A stretch of DNA of 64,000 nt, taken from NCBI GenBank assembly GCA_008692225.1, contig VICG01000015.1, forward strand, positions 327,001-391,000, read 5' to 3'. This document shows positions 11,876 to 23,483 of the stretch, one piece after another. Made by a program: the position numbers and the translations under genes. Origin of the DNA: Monilinia fructicola (lineage: Eukaryota; Ascomycota; Leotiomycetes; Helotiales; Sclerotiniaceae). Position 1 is the first letter of the stretch. Every line of letters begins with the position of its first letter. Under the pieces are notes generated by a model that was not told the DNA's origin, ran no database searches, and saw only the letters and a list, made by a program, of their open reading frames with translations.

Positions 11876-13873
11876 CTACAACTTCGGCTTGGGCTTCAAG
11901 CTCCTCTCTTTCACAATCCTAGATCCTTCATTCCTCAACTCAAACTTCTTGACCTTCCCACTGCCAGTCTTCGGGGTATCCATTTTTAATCCTTCCTCTC
12001 CAAACCAGAATACGTGGTGAGGAGCCTTATGCCATCCTAGTTCTTTTCTTGTCCAATCACGTATATCCGAATCTGATAACTTCTTCTTGGCCGTCGCTGA
12101 ATCTTCTTGAGTATCGAGGAATGCGCCGACCACTTCGCCATATTTCGGATCTGGTATTCCTACTACTATGGCTCTGGAGATGGATGGGTGGGCGTCGAGA
12201 CGAGTTTCAATTTCAAGGGGATAGATATTCTCGCCGCCTTCACAGATGTTAGTTTTATCGTAGCATTATCCGATCGGAACATTACGAACCTCGGATAATG
12301 ATATCCTTGAAACGCCCCGTGATGGAGCAATATCCTCTCTCGTCGAACGAAGCTTCGTCCCCGGTTTTCAGCCACAAAATTCCATCTTCATCTCTGACCA
12401 TCACTTCTGCCGTCTTCTCTTCATTATTCCAGTACCCTTTCTGCAGCGAGTATCCAGAAATGCAAAGCTCTCCTCTTGCACCTTGTGGGACGATATTCCC
12501 ATCTCGATCGATGATTTTCGCTCGAAGGTGTGGAAGGATTTGTCCAACGGTCGTCAGACGGGTATCGATGGTATCGTAGGTATATGCGTTGAAAACACGT
12601 GGGTGAAGTCTCCGTTAAACCTTTCAACTATCAATCATATGCCGGTATGCTATTGACGATTTGGGCTTACCATAACTAGATGTATATTCCCTCATATTCA
12701 GCTCCGTCAACAATCTCTTCATTAATGGTCGTGGAACCGGTGCTCCGGCTATGATTCCCGTTCTTAAATTGTCACAGTTAAATCCCTCTGGTCGTGGCAG
12801 ACTCAAGATTTCTTCAAACATGGTTGGTACACCGTGAAGTGCAGTGCACTTCTCGTCCGATACTGCCCGCAGTACCGCAGATGCATCAAATGTTTCCGCT
12901 GGAAGAATAATCTTGGCGCCATGAGTGATTACTGCCAGGACTCCAAGTACGAGACCGAAGCAGTGAAAGAGGGGTGGTGGACAACATAAGATGTCTTGAG
13001 GTGTGAAGGCCAATCGGTCGCCAATGGAGTTGGAATTATTAACTAAATTACTGGGAGGTTGTGAGAAACATTTATGAGATTTGAACCGGATAATACTTAC
13101 AAATGTGTAAGCATTGCCGCTTTGGGACTTCCTGTTGATCCGCTGGTGAATTGGAGATTTACGATGTCGTCCGGCTTCACCGTCGTCTTTACTCTTTCGA
13201 ACTCCCTCATGGATTTCGTCCGGCCTTGACGTTTCAATCCATCGTAGTTCATGAATCCATCTCGAGAACCCCTCAACATCACCAATCTATCCAACGCTTC
13301 TGAATTGCCATTTTCCTTTGGCAATGGCCCTAACTCAGAGATAAGTCTTTCAACGCTTTGCTTTCCAATTTTTGGTACAGTAAATAAGATTCGACATCCT
13401 ATGGTTCATTAGCGTAAGTCTGTGGAAATTCCACAACCTAGCTCACCGGCATGTTTCAGTCCGTTCTTCGCCTCTTGAGTTGTGTATGTGTTATTTAACA
13501 CAACCAGTATACAACCAAGATAAGCCGCCGCGAAGAAAACCGAAATGTACTCCGCGCAGTTGCCTGCCAATATTCCAATTCTATCCCCGGATTTTATACC
13601 CAACGACAACAAGCCTCGAGCAACGGCAACACTCTCTTCCTGCAACGTTCCATAAGTCCATCTCGTGCCTAACGATGGACAAACTAAACACTCATATCCA
13701 TGACGAAGCCTGGTTTGTTGATCCAAAAGATCCCCCAAAGTAAGTGCCAACAATGGAGGACTCGACGCGCCCTGAACAATGGACAAACGAGGAGCTTCGG
13801 TCTCGACCTCGTAGAGAGATTGCATGGCGAAGAGAAATGAAAAGTTGGGAAAATCTATAAATGAAAGTACCAA
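11876..13873 (-). CDS. AMP-forming acyl-CoA ligase, SidI/ACSF2-like, one frameshift
   Basis: Adenylate-forming enzyme that activates a carboxylic acid with ATP and transfers it to CoA. It resembles the ACSF2 group, including the Aspergillus mevalonyl-CoA ligase SidI of fusarinine-type siderophore synthesis; the substrate here is not known. Five exons (13873-13447, 13398-13101, 13050-12671, 12620-12290, 12237-11876) are joined by 48-52 bp GT-AG introns with consistent phases, giving about 598 residues. Motifs are the P-loop-like FTSGSTGSPKAAMLTH (about 227-242), FHCFGLVLG, the YG-LTETSPT motif across intron 3, WLKTGDEA, GRFKDIIIRGGENIYP and a C-terminal GSGKVKK with the catalytic Lys. It ends in PKL, only a weak match to a PTS1 peroxisomal signal. 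The start could also be the in-frame ATG near 13824. An extra base in the A4 run 12592-12595 breaks the frame. Confidence 0.88.
12592..12595 (-). other. Probable 1-nt insertion in the acyl-CoA ligase (A4)
   Basis: Coding strand reads TGTTTTCAAC. With three T the frame gives TSPTCFNAYTYDTIDTRLTT and continues to the conserved C-terminal domain, and exon phases agree. Confidence 0.85.
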
Positions 13874-15001
13874 AGAGGATGCGAAGATTGATCGAAAAGA
13901 TCAGATAAGATAATAGCCAACCGAGGTCCCTGCAGGAACCAGACAGCCATCAAACGTATACATTTGGCGCATTGGCGTGACTAAAATTTTGTCGGGGAGG
14001 GAGGGTCTGGAATAGGTTGGCCGGTTGATGTGGAACTAGTGATCGCTGGGCCATTTTCTTTCTTGGAGCTCGAGACTCCGTAACTTTTCTTATGTTAAAT
14101 TGATGGGCACCTTGTGACGTAACGGGATGGAGATCCACTGCATATATTCATCCCTAGCAGAGACTAGATTTTGACACGAGCGAGCATTGAAGAACGATGG
14201 TGGTGTACTTGTTTCCCTGTACAATTCCATCAGTTATCCAAGCAGTCTCTGAAAATGGAAGAATGCAAAGGTACATGGACAATAGATACGTGAAGATCTG
14301 CCAAACACAATCAAAAGCATCTCACCCAAATCAAAAGACAGCAATAAACACGGCGAACATTCTCTCTCACGATCCATGAAAAAAAAACTTTTCTCCAAGC
14401 CACCAATTGCAATACGGAAGCATGAAATAGCTCAAGTACAGAGTATATCGTCACTAATACGGTAATGCAGTAAAGTCAAAACTGGCCAGTGGACCTCCTC
14501 GCAGGCTCGCACGTTTTCACCCATACATATTCCGAATCCAACACGTACAGCAATATCTCGGGTTAATCTATTCAACTTACCATTTTACCAAAGACCCCCA
14601 AAATACGATCCACTCATCAGGACATAAACCTTCCTCTCCCCGTCATTTAAACCCAAAATGGCAGCTCCAAATTCAAATCCCACACGGCATCTGCACTGCA
14701 CTCGTACTGTAGTCGCAAGACAAGACGGGGGCGTGAAAATTTTCATCTGATTAGATTGATTGATAAGATTAACCATGGAAGTAAGTGGAAAGGCTCCACC
14801 TTGTTGCTTTCCATTGTGTAAGGTTCATCTACATATCTAACCCTGGCACCATTGGCGAGGAAATATTATCAGATTGAAAATCCCGAGCTCGGAGGGGGTG
14901 TTGATCTAGTAAGTGGGATGTGGGTGGGAATATCGGTGTGGATTGTTAGGGATGGTGGGTTGAAAGGTCATGGTTGCCCCTGATATTAGCCGGGATGTAG
15001 C
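13874..15001. other. Intergenic
   Basis: Upstream of the acyl-CoA ligase start. Short open frames at 13950-14776 show no family features. Nothing else is recognised. Confidence 0.5.
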
Positions 15002-15236
15002 TACTCTCCCCCCCCGGAATAAATGTTAATTGATGGATCCTCCCCAGTTTGCTTTATCTGATTGGTTATAATCCTTTGCACAAGCCAGATTTTGATCTTT
15101 TAGTTGAATCAGGGTGGAATTTAGCAAATTTTTATCCTTGAGCTGTGGCAAAATCGAGGTCCAATGATAAAAACTATTTGCTAGATTTATATGGGCCGAC
15201 CCATACTTTAACATTTATTCCGGGGGGGGGAGAGTA
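15002..15236. mobile_element. MITE with 26-27 bp terminal inverted repeats and TA target duplication
   Basis: The left end (15004-15029) reads ctct, a run of C, then ggaataaatgttaa. The right end (15208-15234) is its reverse complement with one extra G in the homopolymer. Both are flanked by TA (15002-15003 and 15235-15236). The element is 231 bp, has no coding capacity, and fits a non-autonomous Tc1/mariner (Stowaway-like) element mobilised in trans. The ends are almost identical, which suggests fairly recent insertion. Confidence 0.85.
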
Positions 15237-16449
15237 CTGTACACTGTACAGTAATGACGGATGTGGATGCAGGGTGATGTGGAGCTTTGATGTGTGAGGG
15301 TGGTAAGTAGATGTCTTTCGAGAAAATTGAGCGTGAATCAAGGTTAAATACTACAGCACAGTACCAATGGTGAAAGATGTTGAATCTTGGGAGTTTCACA
15401 CTGAGCTCACGCTCGATTCGCTTTTCGCTTTCGCATCTAGTAACAATCGCGCACGTGACTTATGCGTGACTTGTTCTTGCTCGCTTTCGCCCCCCTATTT
15501 TATAATACTGTATCAACTACTTCAAATTCTAACTACTGTAGCTTGGATACTAATAAGAGCAGGATTAAAAACAACGGCAATAATACTAATGAACTTGTAA
15601 CATGCTTGAATCAGCCTAGCTCAATAGATCGAGATCAGCGGGCCAAATTCAAAAAAAGTGGATTATTAATACTGACTTCTATTTAGATAAATAATGCTAA
15701 TAAAACATCAATCTCTAACGAATGGTCAGCATCTTTATAGCAATATACTGCAACATATGGCAATATGCGATATGCAAATACTCTACCATGATTGTGGCGT
15801 CTTTAGGGTGAGTCTCTTTTTCCTCGACTGAATTCTAGAGCTTCAGGCAAATCTCTCAAGTTGGAGTTGTTCTGGGAGGATTTGGCAGTCGGCAGTCGGC
15901 AGTCGACAGATGAGAAGTATATTTGAAGGAAGAAGAGATTGGTGGGATGAAGGTGAGTGATTATGCTCACGGGTAGAAATTTTTCCAGCGAAAGGAGATG
16001 AAATCACAGCATTTATATGCGAAGGTTTATGTGGAAGATTCTTAGAGAATTGAAATCAATCCTCGTAAGCTTTACAGATATTGAACCAAACATTTCTCCG
16101 CAGCCATCTCTTTCACCAAGTGGTGGAGCATCTATCCCGTCAAGAAATCCCCTTCCTGCATTCTGGATCAATCAACATTCCAGTTCTTGTCATGCAAGGC
16201 TAGGCCAGTGCCATCCCGACAGTTAAAGAAATATGGGAAATTTTGTTGGATAAGATTTGTCGATACCTCAGAGACCTGAAAGAAGTCCATGGAATCACCA
16301 CATGTCCTCAGTCTCCAGCCCCGTTTTATCAATAAAGAACTCACCCTCTACATAAAGCCTTCCATCCCCAGATCCCATCATGCCCGCACCAGTATCCCCC
16401 CCTCAAAACCAGCACCGCATCACAACGGCCCACCGAGTCAAACGCCGGC
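15237..16449. other. Intergenic
   Basis: No gene is recognised. The sequence after the MITE has short overlapping palindromes around tgtacactgtacagta. A short tandem repeat cggcagt lies at about 15887-15905. Confidence 0.45.
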
Positions 16450-16650
16450 ATGTGCATTTACATCGACTCAACCTGTGCATTTTGCCCACAGGTAATGTCC
16501 AGAAAGACCATTCCTACGTATCCTAATTGTCTCGATGATTCCAGCCACTGCCATGGAATGCCGATTCTTCGCATTTCAGACATGGTGTGTGAGAGTTGTG
16601 AGGATTGCGGGGAGAGACATGCACGGCTTCGGGTCGAAAGGGGTTGGTGA
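16450..16650 (+). CDS. Small Cys-rich protein, 66 aa
   Basis: Uncharacterised 66-residue protein with no signal peptide. It opens MCIYIDSTCAFCPQ, has a central CLDDSSHCHG and then VCESCEDCGERH, giving nine Cys and several His in pairs that could bind zinc. Small cytosolic proteins with this MC-IYI...C-x-x-C layout are, from memory, common as uncharacterised proteins in filamentous fungi. A second one of the same style lies 1.1 kb downstream on the same strand. Single exon; the start is the first Met in frame with the Cys pattern. The function is unknown. Confidence 0.55.
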   Translation: MCIYIDSTCAFCPQVMSRKTIPTYPNCLDDSSHCHGMPILRISDMVCESCEDCGERHARLRVERGW

Positions 16651-17773
16651 TGAGAAGGGAGTGGGGTCTTAGTCGAGTGGAATTGTATTTGCGTTCAGGG
16701 TGCGAGAGGCAATTGAGGAATCATGCGTATTCGTACGTCGAATCAGATTATGCTCGTTGACTCATGGATGAGAGGTTGCTCCTCATGCCTATATGTATGA
16801 TGCTCATAAATCGCAAACAATTCGTTGGGGAATGTGCTTCTTCGCCTGCACATTGAGGGTGTATCTTCTCATTGCAGAGCCTGTTGAACCAGCTGTTCAC
16901 ATTATGATCCACCATTTATTTTCAAAAATACACAAAATTCCAGTCTCTTGATTCAAAACTCAAGCTTCGTCAGCTGGCTTATCCCAAGTATGCTTTAAGA
17001 CCTTCTACTTCCTTTTCAGAGATGGAAGTGAACCTCATATTGTTCACGGCATACATAGGTCAGAATATTTTCATTCTAACTATTATCTCATTTCTTATTA
17101 TACTATCTGGTTTAAGCACACTCAAGGTGTACATTACCTTGGCCTTGGTAGTAGCCGAGCGAGTTGATATCTGACATCAAATCCGCGAGACATGTACAGT
17201 GTACTGAATCATCAGCAGTGTATTTTGTTAAAGTTTGGATCAACATATCTTTTATTGGATCTTTCCAGTCACATATCGTAAGTCATGAATAGCTTACACG
17301 TTGGTTTCCTATTGAAATTCACCTCGGCTATCAAATCTACAACCTACGAATCACTCTCAACCATCCAACTTGGTATTCTCAATACACAATCTTGATTCAT
17401 CGAGCAAAGCTAAATATATCCGCATGCATTCCATTCAAAATTCACTTCAACGTTCACCAAGTGTGAAACAAATTTTGAATGTCAATCTTACAAACGTAAA
17501 AAACCATCACTTTCTGATTGTCCAACCTCAAACCGAGGATATTCACCCCAATATCCTCCATATCTCCCCACAACGAACATCCCTCAACCTCCTCCTTCCC
17601 GCTTCTATTTAAGAACGTCATGCAACCTAGCAATAGCCCCTAAATCAACAACCTCCAAGACCAAACATCACCCAGCTCAAGATCACAAACCTCGCCCAGA
17701 GCACTCCGTCTCAATCACCAAACCAATCAAGCGGAGCAGATATAACCCCCGTTCCCACCCAACCACCACCACC
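16651..17773. other. Intergenic between two small Cys-rich genes
   Basis: No gene is recognised; the 80-codon frame at 17370-17612 is not supported. CT/CA-rich leader sequence precedes the ATG at 17774. Confidence 0.45.
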
Positions 17774-17950
17774 ATGTGTCAAAGTCTCCGAACTCGATTT
17801 AGCTGCGGTCACCCCGTCATGGTGACCATCGCAACTTGTGCCAGGTACCGAGAATTAGGACTTGGATCAGTGACGGCCTGTCCGGATTACTCGGGGTATT
17901 CGCAGAGTCGGGTTGGGAAATGTTTGAATGCTAGATATAGTTGTCATTAG
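17774..17950 (+). CDS. Small Cys-rich protein, 58 aa
   Basis: A 58-residue frame with a good start context (accaccaccATG). It reads MCQSLRTRFSCGHPV, then CARYRELGLGSVTACPDYSG, and ends KCLNARYSCH. Six Cys and an SCGHP motif resemble half of a zinc-finger or RING-like knuckle. There is no signal peptide, so it is probably intracellular. It is preceded by a long CT-rich leader typical of a fungal promoter/5' UTR. I do not recognise the family by name. Like its neighbour at 16450 it could be a zinc-binding regulator, but that is inference. Confidence 0.6.
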   Translation: MCQSLRTRFSCGHPVMVTIATCARYRELGLGSVTACPDYSGYSQSRVGKCLNARYSCH

Positions 17951-18983
17951 GGTATTAGGGGAAATACTAGGGGTGGATGTATGAGACTGTTGGTGTTGGT
18001 GATGGTGAGAGGTGAGGTAAGGCAAGGCAGGGTACGGAAGAGTATATGAAAATTGATGGGATGATGGGGAGTCTTATATTTGGATTTTGTGTCTATATAC
18101 CTACGGATATGGAAAGATGAAGGTGTTTGCTTGGAAGGATTATTTGGCGTTTATCGAACAGGCTCCCTGGAGGACTGTATTCGCCACTAAATAGATATTT
18201 TATATTGAATGTCGTAATACTCTTCGATGCTCCAATTCGCTGTATTGTGCAAATAGCTTAATAAGAATGATACGACAAACGAACACCATAGCGAGAAATT
18301 ATTGCCCTTGAGGCCATCAAGAAGAACCGAAATGAACGCAGTTGGTGGAGAGACGATAGAACGAGGCCCGGGAGAGCTCGGAGACGAAAACCTTTCTCCT
18401 GAAGTGATTTGGAAACATCTCGAGATCATGTATAGTCACCCAGCTTTTCAGATCAACACTCTCTACAGCAATATGTAAGAATCTCCTTCCCAGAAACCCT
18501 CATATATACGTACCTCGGCAAGGTCCGCACCAACTCTTCACCTCAGTTTCATCCAGACATTTAAAGAAGAGTTCCCCCGTCATCTCGTCTCCCCTAGCTG
18601 CCGTCATTGTCCTTGAGTCGCCTAAACATATGTTATCACAACGATACAACAACCAGATATACAACCCAGACTTCGAATGAACTTTCGATGACTAGATGAT
18701 TGCAAGTCAGGAGGAAAGTGACTTTGAAAGGATTAAGCACAGTAACTTTACTATGGAGAGTGCTGTCTATCGAATTAACCTTTCCCTCTCATCATTCCGC
18801 TTCTCCAGCCCTTCTAAAGTAGATGCAGAGAGATCGAAATAAAAACTTTCGGCCTCTTGTCTTCTGTTGAGAAGTGGGTCTTTAGTCCCTCAAAGCTATA
18901 ATTAGATAAACGCCTACTTACTTACTACTCTACTCACCCATCTACCAAAAATACCAAAAAAACACCAAAAATATGAAAACTAT
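17951..18983. other. Intergenic
   Basis: No gene is recognised. The end of the stretch (about 18945-18980) is A-rich on the plus strand, giving T runs just after the 3' end of the minus-strand tRNA, as expected for Pol III termination. Confidence 0.5.
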
Positions 18984-19071
18984 TGCCTACTACTGGAATC
19001 GAACCAATGATCTTAGCATTTCTGTAAATGTCACATACAAGTGCTACGCGTTACCACTGCGCCAAGCAGGC
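18984..19071 (-). tRNA. tRNA-Thr (anticodon TGT) with 16-nt intron
   Basis: On the minus strand the 7-bp acceptor stem (GCCTGCT with AGTAGGC, one G-T pair), D arm TGGCGCAGTGGTAACGCG, anticodon stem TAGCA/TGCTA and T arm with GGTTCGATTCC are all present. The loop reads CTTGTAA once a 16-nt intron (TGTGACATTTACAGAA, after position 37) is removed, giving anticodon TGT for Thr ACA codons. Discriminator is A at 18984. T tracts follow the 3' end. Confidence 0.92.
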
Positions 19072-20794
19072 TTACTTTTCTGGTCGAATGATCCACCTGT
19101 GGTTAATTTGATAAATGACCTCATCAGCATATACATGGAAAATGAAGGCATTCCCAGAAGAAGCATCCCGAACAATCTCCCAGCCATGTTAAGCGTGGGT
19201 AAGAGTCCCTGTATGACAAGCTGTAGATTTGGAAGACGAGCTACAAGTTATGCACATTTTTGAAAATCAATCGAAAGACTTACGAATGAATGAGTATTTG
19301 CTATCGCGGGATGAGTACAAAACAGAACCTTGTGTGGTGATTCAAGGTACAGTGATATCAGGAATTGCCTCATAGATGAATCAATCGGCAACATGACCTA
19401 CTCTATCCCTGATATCACGCTACCGCCTCAACCTCAAGACTATATTTCGGGACGGCACAGAACTCCTCGTCTAGAGTTGCGGCTTGATCAATTGGGTTAT
19501 TTCAGGTGACGATCAGGATTGTTGGATTATATTCGTATGTTCGCGGCCTGGTTAAGGACGAAGCGGTACATAAGATTAAGGTTAATGAATGGATGAACTT
19601 TTCTGATAGAACTATCAGGTACAAACTTGTGGACATAGAACACCACCGCTCTACCCGTATGTTCGCCTAATCCTCCCCATCCATAATCTCCATCAGCTCC
19701 TTCATCAATCCCACACCGCAAAAGCCATCCTCACCTAACTCGCGAGTTCCAACGCTCAACTCCCAAGTCCCAACGCTCAACTCCCAAAACCAAAAGCACA
19801 CTCCAAAAGCATAATCCAAACCCAAACCCATCAACAGATGACCGCCGATCCTCCAAGTTCTACAGTCGACTACAGTATAACCTACACATTAACCTTACAG
19901 GAACCCCACCAAAGAAAACTTTTATCAGATGGCACTACTGCACCGACCCCTTCACCCTCAGATGACGGGGTGGTTTTATCACTAGTCACATGATTGATTA
20001 AGCTCAGTCATTAGCTCAGAATCCTGGCTTATTAGCTTGCTAGTCTAGATTATCAATCCACACCCCTTTCGTCTAAAACTCATCTACTGTATTTTCTCCC
20101 TCCACTCCACTCCCAACTTTCATCTTCCTAACCCTGGCCCCCTTGGCATTTCACCCCACCAAAAAGACAAGGGCTCCCATCCACCGCCAGCGGTATCGGA
20201 AGAGGGGCTGGATAGAACGACACCTAGCTCTTGGTTCATCCAATGCAGGCAGGATATATCCATCCATCCTGGGTGAAGCTTGGTAAAAGCTTGAGGGGTG
20301 TGCGGTTTGCTCGCTTGTTGGATGGGGTGCCCGACTTGTATGTATGTAGGTATGTATGTATGTATGCATATGTATGTACTTATGTATGCACATGTATGTA
20401 CTGGGCTTGTGCAGTATGTATTGCAGGCTTGTAATTTGAGCGCATGCAAGTGCAACGGAGCGCGGATTTACCCAAGCAGAAAGACGGCAGGATGTCGAAT
20501 TTGAAAAAAATGAAGGAAAAAGAAACTCTCGAATACGATGTTATCCGGAAGGAATCGTGGAATGTAGATGAGGTTGAAGTTGTAACTTACGACGAGGAAG
20601 AGAAGGAGGGAAGGCATCAAGGAAGAGAATTGGATGGTGTGGGAACGGGTGGGCGATGGATAATGCTCGAGGATGTATAAAAAGTAATGAATTTAAAATC
20701 TAAAGTGAAGTGGTATCAACACATGCCAATGCCGATGCGCTGCTAAAATGAAACCCCCCAAACACCATCCGTCATATGGTATTCCTCGAATGAA
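19072..20794. other. Intergenic with a GTAT microsatellite
   Basis: No convincing gene. A tetranucleotide repeat of the tatg/tatgta type occupies about 20336-20400 and generates the spurious Tyr/Thr/Ile-rich frames around it. A 78-codon plus-strand frame at 20444-20680 is charged (KMKEKETLEYD, DEEEKEGRHQ) and could be real, but nothing else supports it. Confidence 0.4.
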
Positions 20795-21622
20795 TCACAA
20801 TAGTGCTCTGACCATTCTGCTGGCTTGTTCTCTCTCGTATTGTGATAAAAGCTTCTCGTTTTGTGCTGTGAGTGCTGCGAGATTCTATTTGGAGATTGTG
20901 GGTTAGGATGCTGGGATGTATGAAATGAGAGGGGGGAAACTTACAGATGAAGCTGCTGCGCATAGACTTTGCAGTGCGTTTGTAGCTTGTAGCATATCCA
21001 ATTCATTGCTCTCTTCCGTTGATGTCAGAGTCCCCTCGCAGCCATCTAGAACTCTATCCGCCTTGAACATCTCCCCGGAAACCATAACACCAATGGACCT
21101 TCCATTGTCCCGCTCTTCAGCAGCCTCTACACCTCCGTCACAGAAAGAAACCCATCCCTCTTCCCTAACAACCTTAGAACACCATCGAACATAGTCTGCC
21201 CACTCCTCTGTACTTGGGCTCAACTGTCCTTTCGACATCCATTCTCCTAGCATCCCTTCTTCACTCAGATAATTCAGGAATGTATATCGACATGTTGGAT
21301 CCAAACTTGTCGCGAAATCTTGCATGAAAACAGCTTCATTGTTCAAGCCCTCGATTTCCAATTCAGGCGTTTGACTCAAAAATAAAATCGATAGTGGACT
21401 ACGTTTTACCGTTGCCGTAATAGCAAGACTGAGCTGTGCAATGGAAAAATTCGTCGATATGATGTCGTATGCGCGGACGTGATTTTGGACATGAGGATGG
21501 GGATGGGCGAGGGCTCGTCGGGGGGTTTCGTAGCTGGAGGTTTGAAGAGACATTTTGCTTTGGTATCTTTGGCAGTTTCCTCTTGAGCCGATGCTAATAA
21601 CGAACGAAGCGGAAGTTGACAA
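20795..21622 (-). CDS. Truncated ornithine/lysine N-monooxygenase-like protein with coiled-coil tail
   Basis: Two exons (21622-20945, 20884-20795) joined by a 60-bp GT-AG intron give about 255 residues. The N-terminal half resembles the FAD domain of SidA-type N-hydroxylases: YDIISTNFSIAQLSLAI at the nucleotide-binding position, FMQDFATSLDPTCRYTFLNYL (compare KDLATLRDPRSSFTFLNYL) and EEWADYVRWCSKVV (compare EFEDYMRWC). It is half the normal length of about 500, the NADPH and substrate domains are absent, and the usual GxGPA glycines are replaced, so catalysis is unlikely. The C-terminus is a leucine-rich heptad pattern (LDMLQATNALQSLC, then LAALTAQNEKLLSQYE) spanning the intron. A second start at about 21553 (MSLQTSS) is possible. 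This could be a repurposed fragment or an eroded siderophore gene. Confidence 0.65.
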
Positions 21623-23483
21623 AGAGATTTATGGAATTTCAATGGCGATGAGGTTTAAAACGTAGTCCCCGAATGATAGATGTTGCGACTTGGGCATAAA
21701 CTAGCATAGCAAGTTACCTAGGTTCTAGTCGGTGAAGTAAAATTACAGAATGAATAAATTTGATCTTCAACGTGAAATGTAAATCTTAGTTCATCTGAAT
21801 AATGAAGCTTGACAACTTGTAACTGTGAAAGCGGTCAAGATAGAAAGCTCGAATTTAGTTAGTCAGGGAAGAAGATTTGGTAACAGTGTAACATAAGAGA
21901 TGAATTCTTCCACTGGACGAAAAAGAACGGATGTCAAGTTTAGGGATCGAAACATAAATCATACCATTCTTGATGTGACAAGATTATAACAGTCTGGGAC
22001 ACTAGACTAATCCAGCATCATATTTACCACTTGCCAATATGGGGATCGCTGTCCAATGTCCAGACTCCAAAGAAATACTATACAGTGTACAGTACTGTAT
22101 GAGTTTCCCGTCAAACTAGATTTTAGCTGCGTTTCTGTACTGTACTGTACGGAGTACAGTAGCGAACCCCTGTGATTGAATTGACGATTCGTCAAATGAA
22201 ATGATTTTCAATCTGATAACCTAATTCAATCCACAATCTTCGGGAAACCAAGACCTACTCCGTACTGACTACTAGTACTGAGCCCTACTCTGTACTAGTA
22301 CAGGGCAATTCCCATCTGATAACTTTTCCCGGAAATTTACGAATTGATTGATTCCACTGTTTGGAATTCTAAACGGATCCCTTGTCATCAATACAGTATG
22401 GTTTAGTCAGAACAGTGACAATTCTGGTTGCAAAATTGCATGAACTAAAGCGATTTCTATTGATGGAAATGTACGATTAGTGAGTGGTTCAATCCATAAG
22501 ACACTTCACAATTGAATGATTTTCATCTGATAAGAAACAGCTGTTGCTTGCGTTACAGACTTGCAGTACATGTACAGAGTCCTCCGTACACTACATCATG
22601 ACACTCACCGGAGAAAGCATGCATGTTCCTTGTAAATGCATCGGACTCTGGGACCCTGGGCCTCTTAATGAGTAGTGGGCCTGTCATCGGCCCGGGCTCT
22701 CAAGAAAGAATCATGAATTATGCCCATAAAATAGCATTTGATACTTCTTATGTACAGAGTAGAGTGACAAAGGAAAATGGGAAGATCCGTCAAAACTTCG
22801 CACTCGGATTCAAACTTCCAGAGAAGTCAATTATGATACGAGCTTGATATTTGAGCTTCCCGGTGCAAGTGAAGAGTCTTATTCGTTTATTATATATGTG
22901 TCGGCAAACGTGGCGAGTCTGGGTAGATAGATTATGCACTCGTGATGTATCGGTACATCCTAGACAATACTACTTACTTACTGTATGAGTACTCCGTAGA
23001 TCTAACCACTGGTGAACATGTCAAAGCAGGAGATCCAATTCCAACTTCAACTATCATCTGCCTTCGCGCATACCATTATGCTGTGATAGAACTATGTTGT
23101 AACATGAAGAAGACTTAGTTAGATATTACCATTGGTGACCCTCACATGTCTTCTTCATAAGAGCTGATTAGAATTGCAGGATTATATTTTCCAGTACGGA
23201 GTACTCTGTACAGTATACAAGTAAGTATCCATTTTCCATCATCCCCCACTTTTTGATTGTTCTTAGTTCTAATCAATGCCCAAAAGCACATGTACGGCGG
23301 TAAGCCTCCTCCTGTATCTTCATCAAAACTTTCCTCGAATGAAACAGATGTTGCTGATGCAGATTGGTCTACTCATCGAAAAGTAAATATCGGAATTTTG
23401 CTCAGAAGTGTGGGAAATCAAGAGATGTTGTACTCATAGTTAAATAAAACCATGAAGACGAATACCTGAGACCTCAGAATCAC
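21623..23483. other. Intergenic with repeated TACTCCGTA motif
   Basis: No gene is recognised. Exact copies of the 9-mer tactccgta/tacggagta lie at 22148, 22256, 22990 and 23195, embedded in stretches of ctgtac/gtacag palindromes. The region probably includes the promoter of the downstream regulator. Confidence 0.5.

Noticed and set aside
4837..14000. Complete biosynthetic gene cluster
   Set aside because: There is no core synthase, and a housekeeping replication gene sits in the middle; the co-location alone does not support a cluster.
20120..20504. Tyr/Thr/Ile- and Met/Tyr/Val-rich frames on both strands
   Set aside because: They are translations of the tatg microsatellite.
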